Source: Haberlea rhodopensis (Eukaryota; Streptophyta; Magnoliopsida; Lamiales; Gesneriaceae). From it: a DNA stretch of 64,000 nt. The notes below the pieces were generated by a model that made no database searches, was not told the origin of the DNA, and saw nothing but the letters and a program-made list of their open reading frames with translations. This document shows, in pieces, positions 34,094-47,215 of the stretch. The translations under genes were made by a program, and so were the position numbers. The number at the start of each line of letters is the position of its first letter. Position 1 is the first letter of the stretch. The DNA lies in contig CAJQUN010000051.1 of NCBI GenBank assembly GCA_907163345.1, forward strand, positions 186,001-250,000, in the 5' to 3' direction.

Positions 34094-35913
34094 TCTGGAG
34101 TTGGCAGCTATAGTGTTCGCCTTGAAGATATGGCGACACTATTTATACGGTACCTCATTTACCATCTTCACTGATCACAAGAGCCTGAAGTTCTTGTTTA
34201 CACAGGCTGAGCTGAACATGAGGCAGAGGAGATGGATGGACCTGCTGAAGGATTATGATTGTGAAATCCTATACCATCCCGGGAAAGCAAATCTGACAGC
34301 CGACGCCCTGAGTCGGAAGGTGCGGAGCACTGCAGAGGATGCCATGTGTTTATCATTTGGGCTCCTACTGCCATTTGGGATTTGATTATGATGTGTCTGC
34401 TTCACCGGTTCAGGTTTTGACTTTGTTAGCTGAACCTGTTATTTATGATCACATCAGGAAGGCTCAGGGGACCGATGTAGAGGTTCAGAGATGGATATTA
34501 GTGGTTCATTCAGGTCAGCCATCGAGATTCAGAGTAGCTGAGGACGGTTCTCTTAGACTTGGCGATAGATGGGTGGTTCCAGATACACCCGAGTTACGCC
34601 AGGGTATATTACAGCGAGCTCATTGCAGCAGGATGAGTATCCACCCGGGCGGGAAGAAGATGTATAAGGATCTACGCAGCCAGTTCTGGTGGAGGCGTAT
34701 GAAACAAGATGTCACCTCATTTGTCAAGCGCTGTTTGATTTGTCAGCATGTGAAGGCTGAGAGGCAGAGGCCTGGAGGTGAACTAAAGAGTTTAGAGATA
34801 CCCGAGTGGAAGTGGCAGCACGTATCTATGGATTTCGTGACCCACTTGCCGAGGACTATTTCAGGTTTTGATGCCATCTGGGTAGTCGTGGACAAATTGA
34901 CTAAAGTGGCTCATTTCATTCCCTACTGTATGACATATACGCACTTGAGGATGGCACAGTTATATGTCAGAGATGTGGTGAGACTGCACGGGATCCCTGT
35001 TTCGATAGTGTCCGATCGAGATCCGCGGTTCACATCTCACTTCTGGGAGGGTCTGCAGACAGCTCTAGGTACAGAGTTGAGGCTGAGCACAGCCTATCAC
35101 CCTCAGACGGACGGACAGACCGAGCGTACGATACATACGCTCGAGGATATGTTGAGAGCTTGTGTGTTAGAGTTCGACATATCATGGCAGGACACGATAG
35201 CCTTAGTGGAGTTCTCTTACAACAACAGCTACCAGACAAGTATACAGATGGCTCCTTTCGAGGCCCTCTATGGTAGGCGTTGTAGGTCACCCTTGTGTTG
35301 GGATGACTTGGACCGTAAGTCGGTTGGAGGACCAGAGTTGGTTCAGGAAATGGAAGAGAAAGTTAAGGTTATCAAGAGAAAGATGAAGGCAGCTCAGGAC
35401 AGACAGGCAGCATATGCCAATCAGCGGCGTAGGCCGTTGGAGTTTCAGTTAGGCGACAGAGTTTTTCTGAAGATCTCACCTTTCAGAGGCGTAGTACGGT
35501 TTGGTATGCGGGGGAAGTTGTCTCCTAGATACGTGGGGCCGTATGAGATCTTACAGCGTGTTGGTACTCTGGCGTACCGTTTGGCTTTACCGCCTTCTCT
35601 GTCTGGTATACACGATGTATTTCATGTGTCTATGCTGAGGAAGTATGAGCGGGATCCTTCACATGTGTTGCAGCCTTCAGAGGTGCAGATTGAGTCCGAT
35701 GTTTCTTATGAGGAGCGGCCTATCAGGATTTTGGATAGGGCAGACCGCAGACTTCGGAACAAGGTTATTCCTATGATCAAGGTTCAGTGGGATCGTAGGG
35801 GTGTCGAGGAGGCCACGTGGGAGACAGAGCGACACATGGTGCAGTACTATCCAGAGCTGTTTTCTGGTATGCGTTTATGTACTGTTTTATTATCTGGTTT
35901 GCAGCATGTTTGA
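33903..35913 (+). pseudogene. E6 RNase H, integrase and chromodomain-like tail
   Basis: RNase H (FVLYTDASLQG, YASRQLKPHE) reads from the deletion joint to 34385. A 5-bp loss near 34352, absent from E5, shifts the frame; integrase then reads openly to 35913. Visible are the zinc domain CLICQHVKAERQRPGG, catalytic regions MDFVTHLPR, SDRDPRF and TDGQTERT, SPRYVGPYEILQRVG, and the tail VQWDRRGVEEATWETERHM. Function of the tail (binding modified histones) is known for the family, inferred here. Confidence 0.9.
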
Positions 35914-35944
35914 TTTCGGGGATGAAATCTTATAAGTAGGGGAG
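35912..35944 (+). promoter_or_regulatory. E6 polypurine tract and hairpin
   Basis: GATTTCG-GGGA-TGAAATC (a G-T pair closes the loop) followed by AAGTAGGGGAG, just upstream of the 3' LTR. Confidence 0.8.
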
Positions 35945-35947
35945 TAT

Positions 35948-38227
35948 TGTGATATCCCCGAAATGATTATGTGGGTAATCATGCAATTAAGGGTTGCTAA
36001 TTATGAACCTATGTGTTAATAGGAGTTTTGTATGTGGGAGTGATTTATTTATTTTGATGATGTGGTTTAGGGAGCATGTTAGGTGTTTTTAATTATTGTG
36101 TTGATGTGGTAAAATAATAAAATATCAAGGAGAGATATTTTTATACATCGTATGAAATACCGGGACACAATTAAACACCACAAAACCACCCTACATGCAA
36201 CCACCCCACCCCCCACTTGGTTGAACCCACGCCCCTCCCCTGTTTTCTGGAAAGCAGAATTGACTAAGTATGCTACTTTGGACTTAGATATTTTCACATT
36301 GTCTCCTCCAAAAAGCTTCCTTCTTTTCTCTTCTTTTTGTCTGCAACGTGGTCGGTTTCAAGGAGGAAAGTGATCGGATTTCATTCATCCTTTCATATAG
36401 AAAATCGAAGGGCAAAAGTGGTGAGGAGTCACATGTTCTTCCCAGTTTTTAAATTCCTAGCATGCTTGTTCTTTGTAGCAGATTTGGCATGCTAGTTTAG
36501 GGTTTAAAGAAATATTGTTATGAATACTTTTATGTGATGTTTATGAGGCTCTCTGTAATTTTCCTTGAGCATGTTGCATGTTTTATGTAGAGGATTAAAG
36601 CATGTGAAGTATAGTGTTCGAAAATCTGGGTAAGGAATATGCCCTGTTTTTCTGGAAAATTATGGTTTGGGAGTGATTTTGAGGAGGTGATATCATGCAT
36701 GTTAGCTTAGGTTTTTGGTAAACCTTTGATGTGAAAATATGCATGGTAGTTTTGTGAAGCCCTTGGCATGATTGTTCGAGCATGCTTTATGTTATATGTG
36801 ATAGTTATTATAGCATGAAATGAAGTACTCAGGAAATCTGGAAATAAAATGTGTTGCCCTGTTTCCGAAAAGTTGATCGAGTACTTATGTAAATGGTTGA
36901 CGTTTATGCATGTGGGCTTATGTTTGGGGAGTAAATTTGGTATGAATACACTTGGAGTAGTGTATTGTAATTGCTAGCATAATTGTTCAAACATGTGGTG
37001 TATGTTATATGCTAGATCGAAGGGTGTGAATATAGGTGTTCGAGAATTCTGGGTTGGTATTTCTCGCACAGGGCATCTCGATCGATCGACATTTCATCTC
37101 GATCGATCGAGCGAGGCAGAATCTTGGTTCTGATTTTAGGCGTCTTCTCGATCGATCGGGAAGAGGGGCCGATCGATCGAGAGACCCAGAATGTTGAAAA
37201 AAATAAATTGATATATTTTGTTAAAGTTTTGATATTGGATTGTAATGAGGCATCTAATATTGTGTTATACACTGGTGTAGAGCCTTCACAGGTAGCTACA
37301 CAGCGCAGGGGATAGAGTCCTGCAACACATCACATTTTGGAAAGGTACGTAAGCGACGTACGGGCATCCCAACGGTAACATGTACTTATGTTTGTCTGTG
37401 TGACACATGATGAATGCAATGTGATGCATTAAGGTTATGATACATGTTATTATGCATTGTGTTGCATATTATGCATTGTTGTTGCATATTGTGATGTGGA
37501 ATAAAGTGATGTATTCCATGAGTCAGGGCGATCACAGTTAAGGTTTTAATGCTTATGCTTTACCGCTGAAAATGTGGAGCGGGAGGGGGGAGGCTCGCTT
37601 GCACATGGAGGCGAGGTATACCATACTGAGCGAGGAAGAGATACCGCTAGTATGAAGAAGCGAGTATGCGATACCGCTTGTTTTGAGGTTATGAAAGCAT
37701 TAAAATAACTGATGATGACTGACTCAAGTAAAAGAGGAAATGTCATGACATTTATTTATGAGCCATACATTCATATAATGTGTTTTATTATGAATTATGG
37801 TACATGGACAACCAATGGGCGTTATAAATGCAGGAAATACAGGAAGTGCTTGTGTTTAGGATTTTGCATTTATGCCTTACTTTCATATTATGTTGAATAT
37901 GAATTGTTTTATGCTCATATGTTGGGGGTTGTCTTTGTAGGTGCTTTTGTGGACGAGAACCAGGGTTGGGGTTGATATGCTGAGCTGTAAGGAGTGCTAC
38001 AGGATTAGCATGTTAGAGAAATTTTTTTGTATAGCTTCTACTTAGTAGAGTAAGACTATAATGTAGTACCTTAGTAGGAATTGTGTTATTCCTTTTTGAA
38101 ACATTTTGGTACTGTAATCTCTAAAGCTCAGGTTAATCAACACAATACGTTACTCTGATATATTCGCATGAATGTTTAGTTCTCTAAATTGCACCTTAGT
38201 AACTTGATGTGATAACGGGGTCTCACA
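35948..38227 (+). repeat. E6 3' LTR (2280 bp)
   Basis: TGTGATATCCCCG to GGGGTCTCACA. Palindromes at 37079, 37100, 37149, 37170 (all perfect, where the 5' copy has one mutated). GTACGT/ACGTAC 37345-37361. Hairpins about 37562-37680. Confidence 0.92.
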
Positions 38228-38452
38228 CATGCACAACCTCAACCTCAAATGACATGGTGACTACTAGAGTCCACCACAATCCACATCGTATCACCTTACG
38301 ATTTGCCAAACTTGGTTCCAACGAGCAGTATAACGGCTCTAGCAAGCCCCTCATGGTGCTGCACACACACGGCAGACAAACTAGTCGCTGCCTCTCTAGG
38401 TTCATCTCAAACCTACCAATAAGACGGACGTTTCCACATGGTATACCATACT
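38228..38452 (-). mobile_element. X, left remnant of a non-coding LTR element
   Basis: 225 bp that align, inverted, with 56680-56903 at the end of Y (shared: ACTGCTCGTTGGAACC, TAGTGGACTC-like, GGTATA). It continues at 49483 once E7 is removed: the flanks of E7 are the duplicated ATACT. No open frame of note. Confidence 0.8.
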
Positions 38453-40506
38453 TGTAAGGACCCTAATCCTTAAGTGCGGAATCAAGGCATAATAGAGCTA
38501 ATATAAATGATCAGAGTGAGAAATAACGTGTTGAGTCTATGAGCTTAAGCATTACATGCCAAAATAAGGACTACCAAAAATTGATTAATTACATTCCAAT
38601 CAATGAATGTTCAATTATAGTTTTATACTACTCCTAGAGTAGATACTATCCAATTAATCCTGTCCTTCAGTCTCAAAAGCATCCTCAAAAGCTCACCATC
38701 TCAACCCGTCTAGCCCTTCTATCATGCCAAACGTGTATCTACAAGGACAACCCCCAAACATGAGCAATAATAATCATTCATATTCAACACAATATGAAGA
38801 TAAAGCGTAAATGCATAATCATAATAAAACACTTCCTGTTTCCCCATGCATTTCAAACGCTTCCCGTTTGGTTGTCCCTGTACCATAACTCATGAGTATA
38901 ATCAATAGATTATTTTAAATGGTCTAAACATGTCATGAACATATACCATTTCATCAATACCAAATACTGATCACCAATCCCTAGTCTGTCCATCACAATG
39001 TATTTTAATGCCCCTCGCTTATTTACATATAGACGGCATAGGATAACCTCGCTTCAATGGACTGCGGGACTCCCACCCCTCGCCTCTCATTGAGCGGCAA
39101 ATACCCTTTCCTCGTCCTATATGATAACCACGCTCAAATGTGACATGCGGCGCTCCCACCCCTCGCTTCACATTTAGCGGAACCAAACCAAATAGCGGCA
39201 AGCATTAAAATCATCAAGGGATGACCACGACTCATGGGATATGCACCAATAATCATATGCATCTATAAACATCATGCATAACATGTATTTGCATCCACTA
39301 TGCAATACCACATATATACTTGCATCCACAATGCATAAACAATAAGTATATAAGATACATGTACCGTTGGGGTGCCCGTACGTCCACTACGTACCTTTCC
39401 AAAATGTAGGGTATGGTAGGACTTCAATGCCTTGGCTGTGTTGCCACCTGGGTTGGTTCTACACATTCACAAATATCAATATTAGAACCCAATAATAGTC
39501 CAATACCAAAAATCCTACAAAAAATCCAAAAAAAACCAAATTTTGGCTTTCGCGATCGATCGCCCCTTACGGCGATCGATCGCCAATCCTCACTGTCCGA
39601 GAATCAAAAATTTGCACCCTTCGGCGATCGATCGCCACCCCTGGCGCGATCGATCGCCAGACCCGCCGATCGATCGCCCAAGAGTGGCGATCGATCGCCA
39701 ATTGCTTGAAAAGCCCACTGCCTGGGCGCGATCGATCGCCTGGAAAGGGGCGATCGATCGCCAACCTCTGTTACCCGAAAAACTCCATTTTTGCACCTCA
39801 AAACCATTCCAATCCATTCCAACACTTAATCCAACCAACCAACAACATAAATATTAACATAAACCACCAAAACATACTTCAAAACAAGTATAAATCTAAC
39901 CAATAACCAAACCCACAACAACCCAACACAAACCCATTTTAAAACCATTCAAAACCAACCCAAACTTAAACAAAACACAACAAAATCAACCATGAGGTAT
40001 CCGTACCTCTTGGGGACCTCAAATCACCCAATATACTCCACAAAATAAGATTTTGCAAGGGCTTCTCTTCACCCCAAGGCTGGAACTCGAAAATGAGGGG
40101 AAGGGTTTGTGTGGGAAATGATTTGGTAAAGTGAAAGTGATTTGGATGAGGTGGGGTTGGGTATAAAAGTGTTGGGTTTAATAAAATGCATACCAAAATA
40201 ATTCTATGGTGTATAAAACACCCCAACATGATATTTTTCAAAGCATTTACTCATAATGCACCAAATATCAATTAAACACATGATTTCCAATTAATTGCTA
40301 CCAAAGGCAAATAAATCATGCTTCCAATAATATTTACCCCACATGCACCACATGCACCCTGAAATGCAACCCCGGGTCACCCTATCCACATGACCATGCA
40401 TTTCCATAAGGTAAATAAATTCCAACACGTAATTAATTACCACATAATTAAACATAATAATCGTAATTAATGCCCAAATGAAATTAACCATTTCGGGGAT
40501 ATCACA
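38453..40506 (-). repeat. E7 3' LTR (2054 bp)
   Basis: Minus strand: TGTGATATCCCCG at 40506 to GGGTCCTTACA at 38453. Eight palindromes start at 39553, 39573, 39625, 39647, 39667, 39688, 39729, 39751 (spacings 20, 52, 22, 20, 21, 41, 22), mostly as GGCGATCGATCGCC. GTACGT/ACGTAC 39378-39394; CCGCT/AGCG hairpins about 39005-39200; CTACTCCTAGAGTAG about 38630. Confidence 0.93.
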
Positions 40507-40542
40507 ATACTCCCCTACTTATAAGATTTCGTCCTCGAAATC
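40507..40542 (-). promoter_or_regulatory. E7 polypurine tract and hairpin
   Basis: The complement of AAGTAGGGGAGTAT adjoins the LTR; GATTTCG-AGGA-CGAAATC (40525-40542, minus strand) is perfect and overlaps the end of the pol frame. Confidence 0.83.
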
Positions 40543-42899
40543 ACATGCACTTACCCCAAAAGGAAACTAAACATAAACACATACCAGAGAATAGTTTCGG
40601 GTAGTGCTGCACCATATGCCGCTCCGTCTCCCACGTAGCCTCCTCGACACCCCTGCGATCCCACTGAACCTTGATCATAGGTATCACTTTGTTCCGAAGT
40701 CTACGGTCTGCTCGATCCAGAATCCTGACAGGCCGTTCCACATAAGATATATCGGACTCTAACTGAACTTCGGAAGGCTGTAACACATGAGACGGATCCG
40801 GCTCATACTTCCGCAGCATCGATACATGAAACACATCATGTATACCAGATAAAGAAGGCGGCAAAGCCAGTCGGTAAGCTAAGGTGCCAATGCGCTGTAA
40901 GATCTCGTACGGTCCAACATACCTCGGAGACAGTTTCTCGCGCATCCCAAATCGCACAACGCCCCTGAAAGGCGAGATCTTCAAAAAGACCTTATCTCCC
41001 AACTGAAATTCCAACGGTCTCCGCCGTTTATTTGCATAAGCTGCCTGTCTGTCCTGGGCCGCTTTCATTTTCTGCCTTATTGTCTTTATCTTTCCTTCCA
41101 TCTCTCGAATCAACTCCGGTCCTCCGACCGATCTGCGGTCCAAATCATCCCAACACAAGGGTGATCTACACCGTCTGCCATAAAGAGCTTCAAACGGAGC
41201 CATCTGAATACTCGCCTGGTAGCTATTGTTATACGAAAACTCTACCAAAGGCACTGAATCCTGCCAAGAGGCATCGAACTCCAAAACACAAGCTCTTAAC
41301 ATGTCCTCGAGCGTCTGAATAGTGCGCTCGGTCTGGCCATCTGTCTGAGGATGATAAGCAGTACTCAATCTGACTTCAGTTCCCAAGGCTGACTGAAGGC
41401 CTTCCCAAAAATGAGATGTGAATCGCGGATCTCGATCTGACACTATCGAAACGGGGATCCCATGAAATCTCACCACATCTCTAATATACAACTGCGCCAT
41501 CCTCAAAAATGTGAAAGTCATGCTATAGGGGATAAAATGAGCCACCTTGGTCAATCGATCGACAATTACCCAAATAGCATCGAAGCCTGAAGCACTCCTC
41601 GGCAAATGAGTCACGAAGTCCATGGAAATGTGCTCCCACTTCCACTTCGGTATCTCCAAGCTTCTCAGCTCGCCGCCAGGTCTCTGTCTCTCTGCCTTAA
41701 CCTGCTGGCAGATCAAACACCTCTTCACAAAAGCGACGACATCTGATTTCATCCTTTTCCACCAAAAATGACCACGCAAATCTCTGTACATCTTCTTCCC
41801 GCCTCGGTGGATGCTAAGTCTGCTACTGTGAGCTCGCTCCAAGATCCCTTTACGCAACTCCGGCGTACTCAGAACCACCCAACGGTTCCCCAATCTCAAG
41901 GATCCGTCATCTGCCACCCTGAACTTCGTTGGCTGACCAAGATGTACTAAAGATAACCACCTCTGAACCTCATCATCTGACCTCTGAGCTCTCCTGATGT
42001 TTTCATAGATGTCTGGCTCAGCTAACAGAGTCGATACATACACAGGCGATGCATCAATGTCAAAGTCATAGCCCAGATGGCAATAGGAGGTCATCATAGC
42101 AGACAAATGAATGACGTCCTCAGCAGAACTCCTCACTTTCCGGCTCAAAGCGTCTGCTGTCAAATTGGCTTTCCCGGGATGGTATTCTATCTCGCAATCA
42201 TAGTCCTTGAGTAGGTCCATCCACCTCCTCTGCCTCATGTTCAGCTCTGCCCGAGTGAATAAAAATTTGAGGCTCTTGTGATCCGTGTATATGGTGAATG
42301 AAGTCCCATATAAGTAATGTCTCCAGATCTTCAGGGCGAAGATGATAGCCGCCAATTCCAAGTCATGAACTGGATATCTGGTCTCATGCGGCTTCAACTG
42401 CCTCGATGCATAAGCTACCACATGCTTATCTTGCATCAGTACACACCCAAGGCCCTGAAGTGATGCGTCAGTATACAGAACAAATCTGGAGTTCTCCGTA
42501 GGGATCACTAACACTGGCGCCGTCGTCAAGCGGTGCTTCAACTCCTGGAAGCTCTCCTCACAAGCTTCTGACCAAAAGAAAGGCACTCCCTTCTGGGTCA
42601 ACTGAGTCAGCGGCTTGGCAATCTTCGAAAAGCCCTCGACAAAGCGCCGATAATACCAGGCCAAACCAAGAAAACTCCGAATCTCTGGCACAGAAGTGGG
42701 GGCAGCCCACTCCATCACAGCCTCAATCTTCTTGGGATCTACAGATATCCCGCTGCTCGATATGACATGCCCCAGAAACACTACACTGCTCAGCCAAAAT
42801 TCACACTTACTGAGCTTAGCATATAACTGATGTTCTCTGAGAATCTGAAGCACTGTCCTCAAGTGTTTCACATGCTCCTCCTCGCTCCGGGAGTAGATA
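40541..42899 (-). pseudogene. E7 RT end, RNase H, integrase and chromodomain-like tail
   Basis: One open frame of nearly 2.4 kb from the S1 insertion to the stop at 40541: RT thumb (FLGHVISSSGISVDP, FLGLAWYYRRF), RNase H (FVLYTDASLQG; YTDHKSLKFLF), integrase zinc domain (CLICQQVKAERQRPGG), catalytic regions MDFVTHLPRSAS, SDRDPRFTSHF and AYHPQTDGQTERT, the SPRYVGPYEILQRIG module, and tail VQWDRRGVEEATWETERHM. This is the longest intact RNase H-integrase stretch in the window. It has no start of its own because S1 cut the RT just after FIDDIL. Confidence 0.93.
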
Positions 42900-45025
42900 T
42901 GTGACATCCCCGAAATGGTTAATTGCTATTTGGCTTTAAATTATGTTTACATGATTAATTATGTGGTAATTGATTATGTGTTGGGATTTATTTACCTTAT
43001 GGAAATGCATGATCATGTTGTAAGGGGTGACCCGGGATTGCATTTCAGGGTGCATGTGGTGCATGTTGGGTAAATATTATTGGAAGCATGATTTATTTGC
43101 ATTGGTTAGCAATTAATTGGAAATCATGTGTTAATTGATACTATGGTGCATTTTGAGTAAATGCTTTGAAAAATATCATGTTGGGGTGTTTTATACACCA
43201 TGGAATTATTTTGGTATCATTTTAAATAAACTCACCTTTTAATACTCAACCCCACTCTTTCAACCTCACTCTTACTTTACCAAATATCACACCCAAACCC
43301 TTCCCCTCTTCACATTTTCGTTTTTGAGGCCAAGGGTGAAGAGAAGTTCTTGCAAAACTTGGATTTGTGGAGTTTGTTGGGTGATTTGAGATCCCCAAGA
43401 GGTATGGGTACCTCATTGTTAATTTTGTAAGGTTTTATTTGAGTTTGGTTTGGTTTTGAAGGGTTTAAAATGGGTTTGTGTTGGGTGTTGTGATTTTGGT
43501 AGTGTTTTGGTTGGATGTTGTTTATATGGGTTTATGTTGAGGTTTATGGGTGGTTTTGAGTTGTTGGGTTTGATTTATGTTGGTATTGGTGGGTTTGTTT
43601 GTGTTTGGGAAGGAGATGGGTGAATAGTGCCCGAATCTCGATTTCCCGCAGCTCGGCGATCGATCGGCGTCCGCTCGCGATCGATCGCGAGCAACAGCGC
43701 TGAGGCAGTGCGCTTCGGCGATCGATCGCGAGATGCGCGCGATCGATCGGCGAGGCCGCGATCGATCGGCGCTATCTCCGCGATCGATCGCGGATTGATG
43801 AAAATTGTTGGGCGAGGCAGTGTGTTCTCGCGATCGATCGGGGCTTGATGGCGATCGATCGCGAGACACCAAAAAGGGTGTTTTTGGTTATTTTTGTGGG
43901 ATTTTTGGTATTGGACTATTATTGGGTTCTAATATTGGTATTTGTGAATATGTAGAACCAACCCAGGTGGCAACGCAGCCAAGGAATTGAGGTCCAACCA
44001 CATTCCACATTTTGGAAAGGTACGTAGTGGACGTACGGGCACCCAACGGTAACATGTATTTTATATACTCATTGTTTATGCATTGTGGATGCGAGTATAT
44101 ATGTGGTATTGCATTGTGGATGCATATACATGTTGATTTATGCCATATGAGGTATTGCATTGTGGATGCATATACATGGTAATTTATGCATATTGATGTT
44201 AGATGCATATTATGATTATTGGATGCACATCCCATGAGTCGTGGTCATCCTTTGATGATTTTAATGCTTGCCGCTTTTTGTATTGGTTCCGCTAAATGTG
44301 AAGCGAGGGGTGGGAGCGCCGCATGTCACATTTGAGCGTGGTTGTCATATGGGGCGAGGAAAGGGTATTTGCCGCTCTCTGTGAAGCGAGGGGTGGGAGC
44401 GCCGCATGTCCATTGTAGCGAGGTTATCCTATGCCGCCCATATGAATTAAGCGAGGGGCATTAAAATACACTGTGATGGACAGACTAGGGAATGGTGACC
44501 AATATGTGGTACAGTTGAGATGGTATATGATGTCATGACATGTTTAGGCCATTAAAAAATAATCTGTTGATTATACTCATGAGTTGTGGTACAGGGACAA
44601 CCAAACGGGAAGCGTTTGAAATGCATGGAAAACAGGAAGTGTTTTTATATTGATTATGCATTTACGCTTTATCTTCATATTGTGTTGAATATGAATGATT
44701 ATTATTGCTCATGTTTGGGGGTTGTCCTTGTAGGTACCTTTTTGGCATGATAGATGGGCTTGAACGGGTTGAGGTGGTGAGCTTGTGAAGCATTCTTTTG
44801 AGGATTAAAGGACAGGATTATTTTGTATAGTGCCTACTCTAGGAGTAGCGTAAAACTATAGTGGACACATTCATTTGTTGGAATGTAATTAATCCTTTTG
44901 GTAGTCCTTTATTTTGGCATGTAAATGCTTAAGCTCATAGACTCAACTTGTTCACTCTACTCTGATCATTTATTATTAGCCCTAATTATGCCTTGATTCC
45001 GCACTTAAGGATTAGGGTCCTTACA
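42900..45025 (+). mobile_element. S1: solo LTR inside E7 RT
   Basis: 2126 bp, TGTGACATCCCCG to GGGTCCTTACA, with no PBS or internal region. It is flanked by the 5-bp duplication AGATA (42895-42899 and 45026-45030); E7 RT reads on across it. It holds eight palindromes (43657, 43678, 43719, 43740, 43759, 43781, 43831, 43852; spacings 21, 41, 21, 19, 22, 50, 21), GTACGT/ACGTAC 44020-44036, and CCGCT/AGCG hairpins about 44262-44470. Solo LTRs form by recombination between the two LTRs of one element. Confidence 0.95.
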
Positions 45026-47215
45026 AGATAAGAATATCGTCAATAAACACAATGACGAACTGATCAAGATACTGCTGAAACACTCTGTTCATCAGACTCA
45101 TAAAGACTGCTGGAGCATTCGTCACGCCGAACGGCATCACTAAGAACTCATAATGTCCATATCGGGTCCGGAACGCTGTCTTCTGCACATCTTCCTCTCT
45201 GACCCGAATCTGATGATACCCGGATCTCAAATCAATCTTGCTATACACCCTGGTACCTTGCAACTGATCAAACAGATCGTCGATCCTTGGAAGAGGATAC
45301 TTGTTCTTCACTGTAGCCTTATTCAGTTGCCGGTAATCGATACACAACCGCATCGAACCGTCCTTCTTTTTCACAAAGAGAACTGGTGCGCCCCATGGCG
45401 ACACACTCGGGCGTATATACCCCTTATCCAGGAGATCCTGCAACTGTTCTTTCAACTCTCTCAACTCAGCGGTGCCATCCTATAAGGTGCACGAGAGATA
45501 GCGGATGTCCCTGGCAACAGTTCGATCCCAAACTCAACTTCCCTAGCCGGTGGGAATCCTGGGATCTCTTCTGGGAATACATCAGCGAACTCTGCCACTA
45601 CTGGCACATCCTCAACTCTTAGTTCCTTACTCTTCCCAGACGTGTCCACGGCATAAATAAGATAGCCCGTGTGACCACGTTCCAACAACTGAGTCATCTT
45701 GATCGCTGAAATCAACGGAATCTTCGCACGAGAACCGTTGCCATAGAAAGTCCACTGACTGCCCAACTCAGGTCTGAACTTCACTGTCCTCTGTCGGCAA
45801 TCTACCACTGTCTGATATCTGTTTAGAACATCAATACCCAAGATGCAGTCGAAGTCTGACATACCCAGCACAATCAAGTCTGATCTCAACTCGTTGCCCT
45901 CAAAATAAATGAGGCAGTCTGCCATAAACTGATCCGCAACGACATTTCTTCCAGTGGGTGTCGAGACAAGGAGAGGCATGGGTAAAGAAGACGTGCGCAT
46001 ATGGTGTCTTTCCACAAAACCCACCGATACAAAAGAATGGGAGGCACCTGTATCGATCAAAATAAAAGCAGGGTACGTAAATAAATGACACGTACCGGCA
46101 ATCACCTCCTCTGGGGCTGGCTGGGCCTGCTCCCTGGTCAGTGCATATACCTGCCCCTGGGGTGGTCCTACTGTCTGACCTCCCGATGGTCGAGGCCCAA
46201 ACTGCTGCCTCTGCTGCACTGTCCTATCCTCAAACCTCGGCCTGCTGCCCGGATACTCTGACTGTCCTCCTCGTGTGGGGCAATACCGAGCAATGTGGCC
46301 CATCTTGCCACAGACATAACATGCAGGACACTTGTTTGAAGAATGTGGCCCTCCACAATTATTGCACCTCGGCTCTCCCGGCCTATCCCCTTGTGAAGAT
46401 CCTCTATTGGCCGACCAATTGCCCTTCTTGCCATCCTACTTCTGACCAAAGTGTTTCTTTCCACCATACCGTGAAGATGAAGAGGCACCACGGGGCTTAA
46501 ATGGCTCACCCCGAGGCCTCAAACTGTCACTAGTCTGCCTCTATTGCGGTACCGGTGGTGGCATAGCGTAAGCTCCCACTCCTAGCTCAGCAAGCTCCGC
46601 TCTTGTGAGAGCATCATCAAAAGAAGTTGGGTTATTAGTGATAACCCGGTCATAGAGCTCCGGTCGCAATCCCTTCATAAAGTTTCTCATCTTAGCGTGT
46701 CCACTGGTGGCAATGTGGGGGACGTACCTCAGCAATGAAGAGTACCGTGTGGCATAGTCTGCCACTGTCATGTTCCCCTGCCTCAGACTTGTAAACTCGT
46801 CCTCCTTTGTCTGTCTTGCTGCTGCGGAGAAGTACCGGTTCAAAAACCTAGTCCTGAAGAGTGTCCAGTCAATCACAGCACCCAGTGCTCTCATCTCCAT
46901 TACTGTGCTCCTCCACCACAACAGAGGTTTCTTGGCTAATTGAAACTCCGCCAGCCTCAGCCAAGCTGTCACAGCACAAGGAGCCGACACAAAGATCTGC
47001 TCCAGTCTTTCCAACCACTCTTCAGCCTCCTCCCCAGACTCTGTCCCCTCAAACCGGGGCGGATGGTAAGATAGAAACTGTGTCAAGCTAATCTCACCCG
47101 GTAGCAATAACTGAACCACTGGTTCCATTCCCACAGCCGGTGGAGGTAGAGGGTTTGTCTGTCCAACACTAGCATTCATGCTCCCCATATCACCGACTTC
47201 CTCATTAGCAGCCAT
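45026..47215 (-). pseudogene. E7 gag, protease and RT N-terminal half
   Basis: ATG 47215 follows the acceptor-like ACAGC. Gag reads to TAG at 46541-46543; a second in-frame stop lies near 46437. Knuckles CNNCGGPHSSNKC and CYVCGKMGHIARYC (about 46290-46365) and protease FILIDTGASHSF (about 46050) are intact. A one-base loss near 45470 (GCGGTGCC where relatives have GCCGGTGCC) shifts the frame before VLFVKKKDGSMRLCIDYRQ. RT then reads to FIDDIL and meets S1 at 45025. The LTRs are too alike for the gag and RT defects to be comfortably post-insertion. Confidence 0.91.

Larger units (their letters stand above)
29467..38227 (+). mobile_element. E6: full-length gypsy element with internal RT deletion
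   Basis: LTRs 29467-31740 and 35948-38227, PBS 31746-31757, gag-pol with about 580 bp of RT missing, PPT 35934-35944. The LTR pair differs at about 25 sites by eye (about 1 percent). The left LTR is shared with E5, so no target duplication can be read; the right flank is X sequence beginning CATGC at 38228. The shared deletion shows that the tandem arose after the RT core was lost. Confidence 0.92.
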
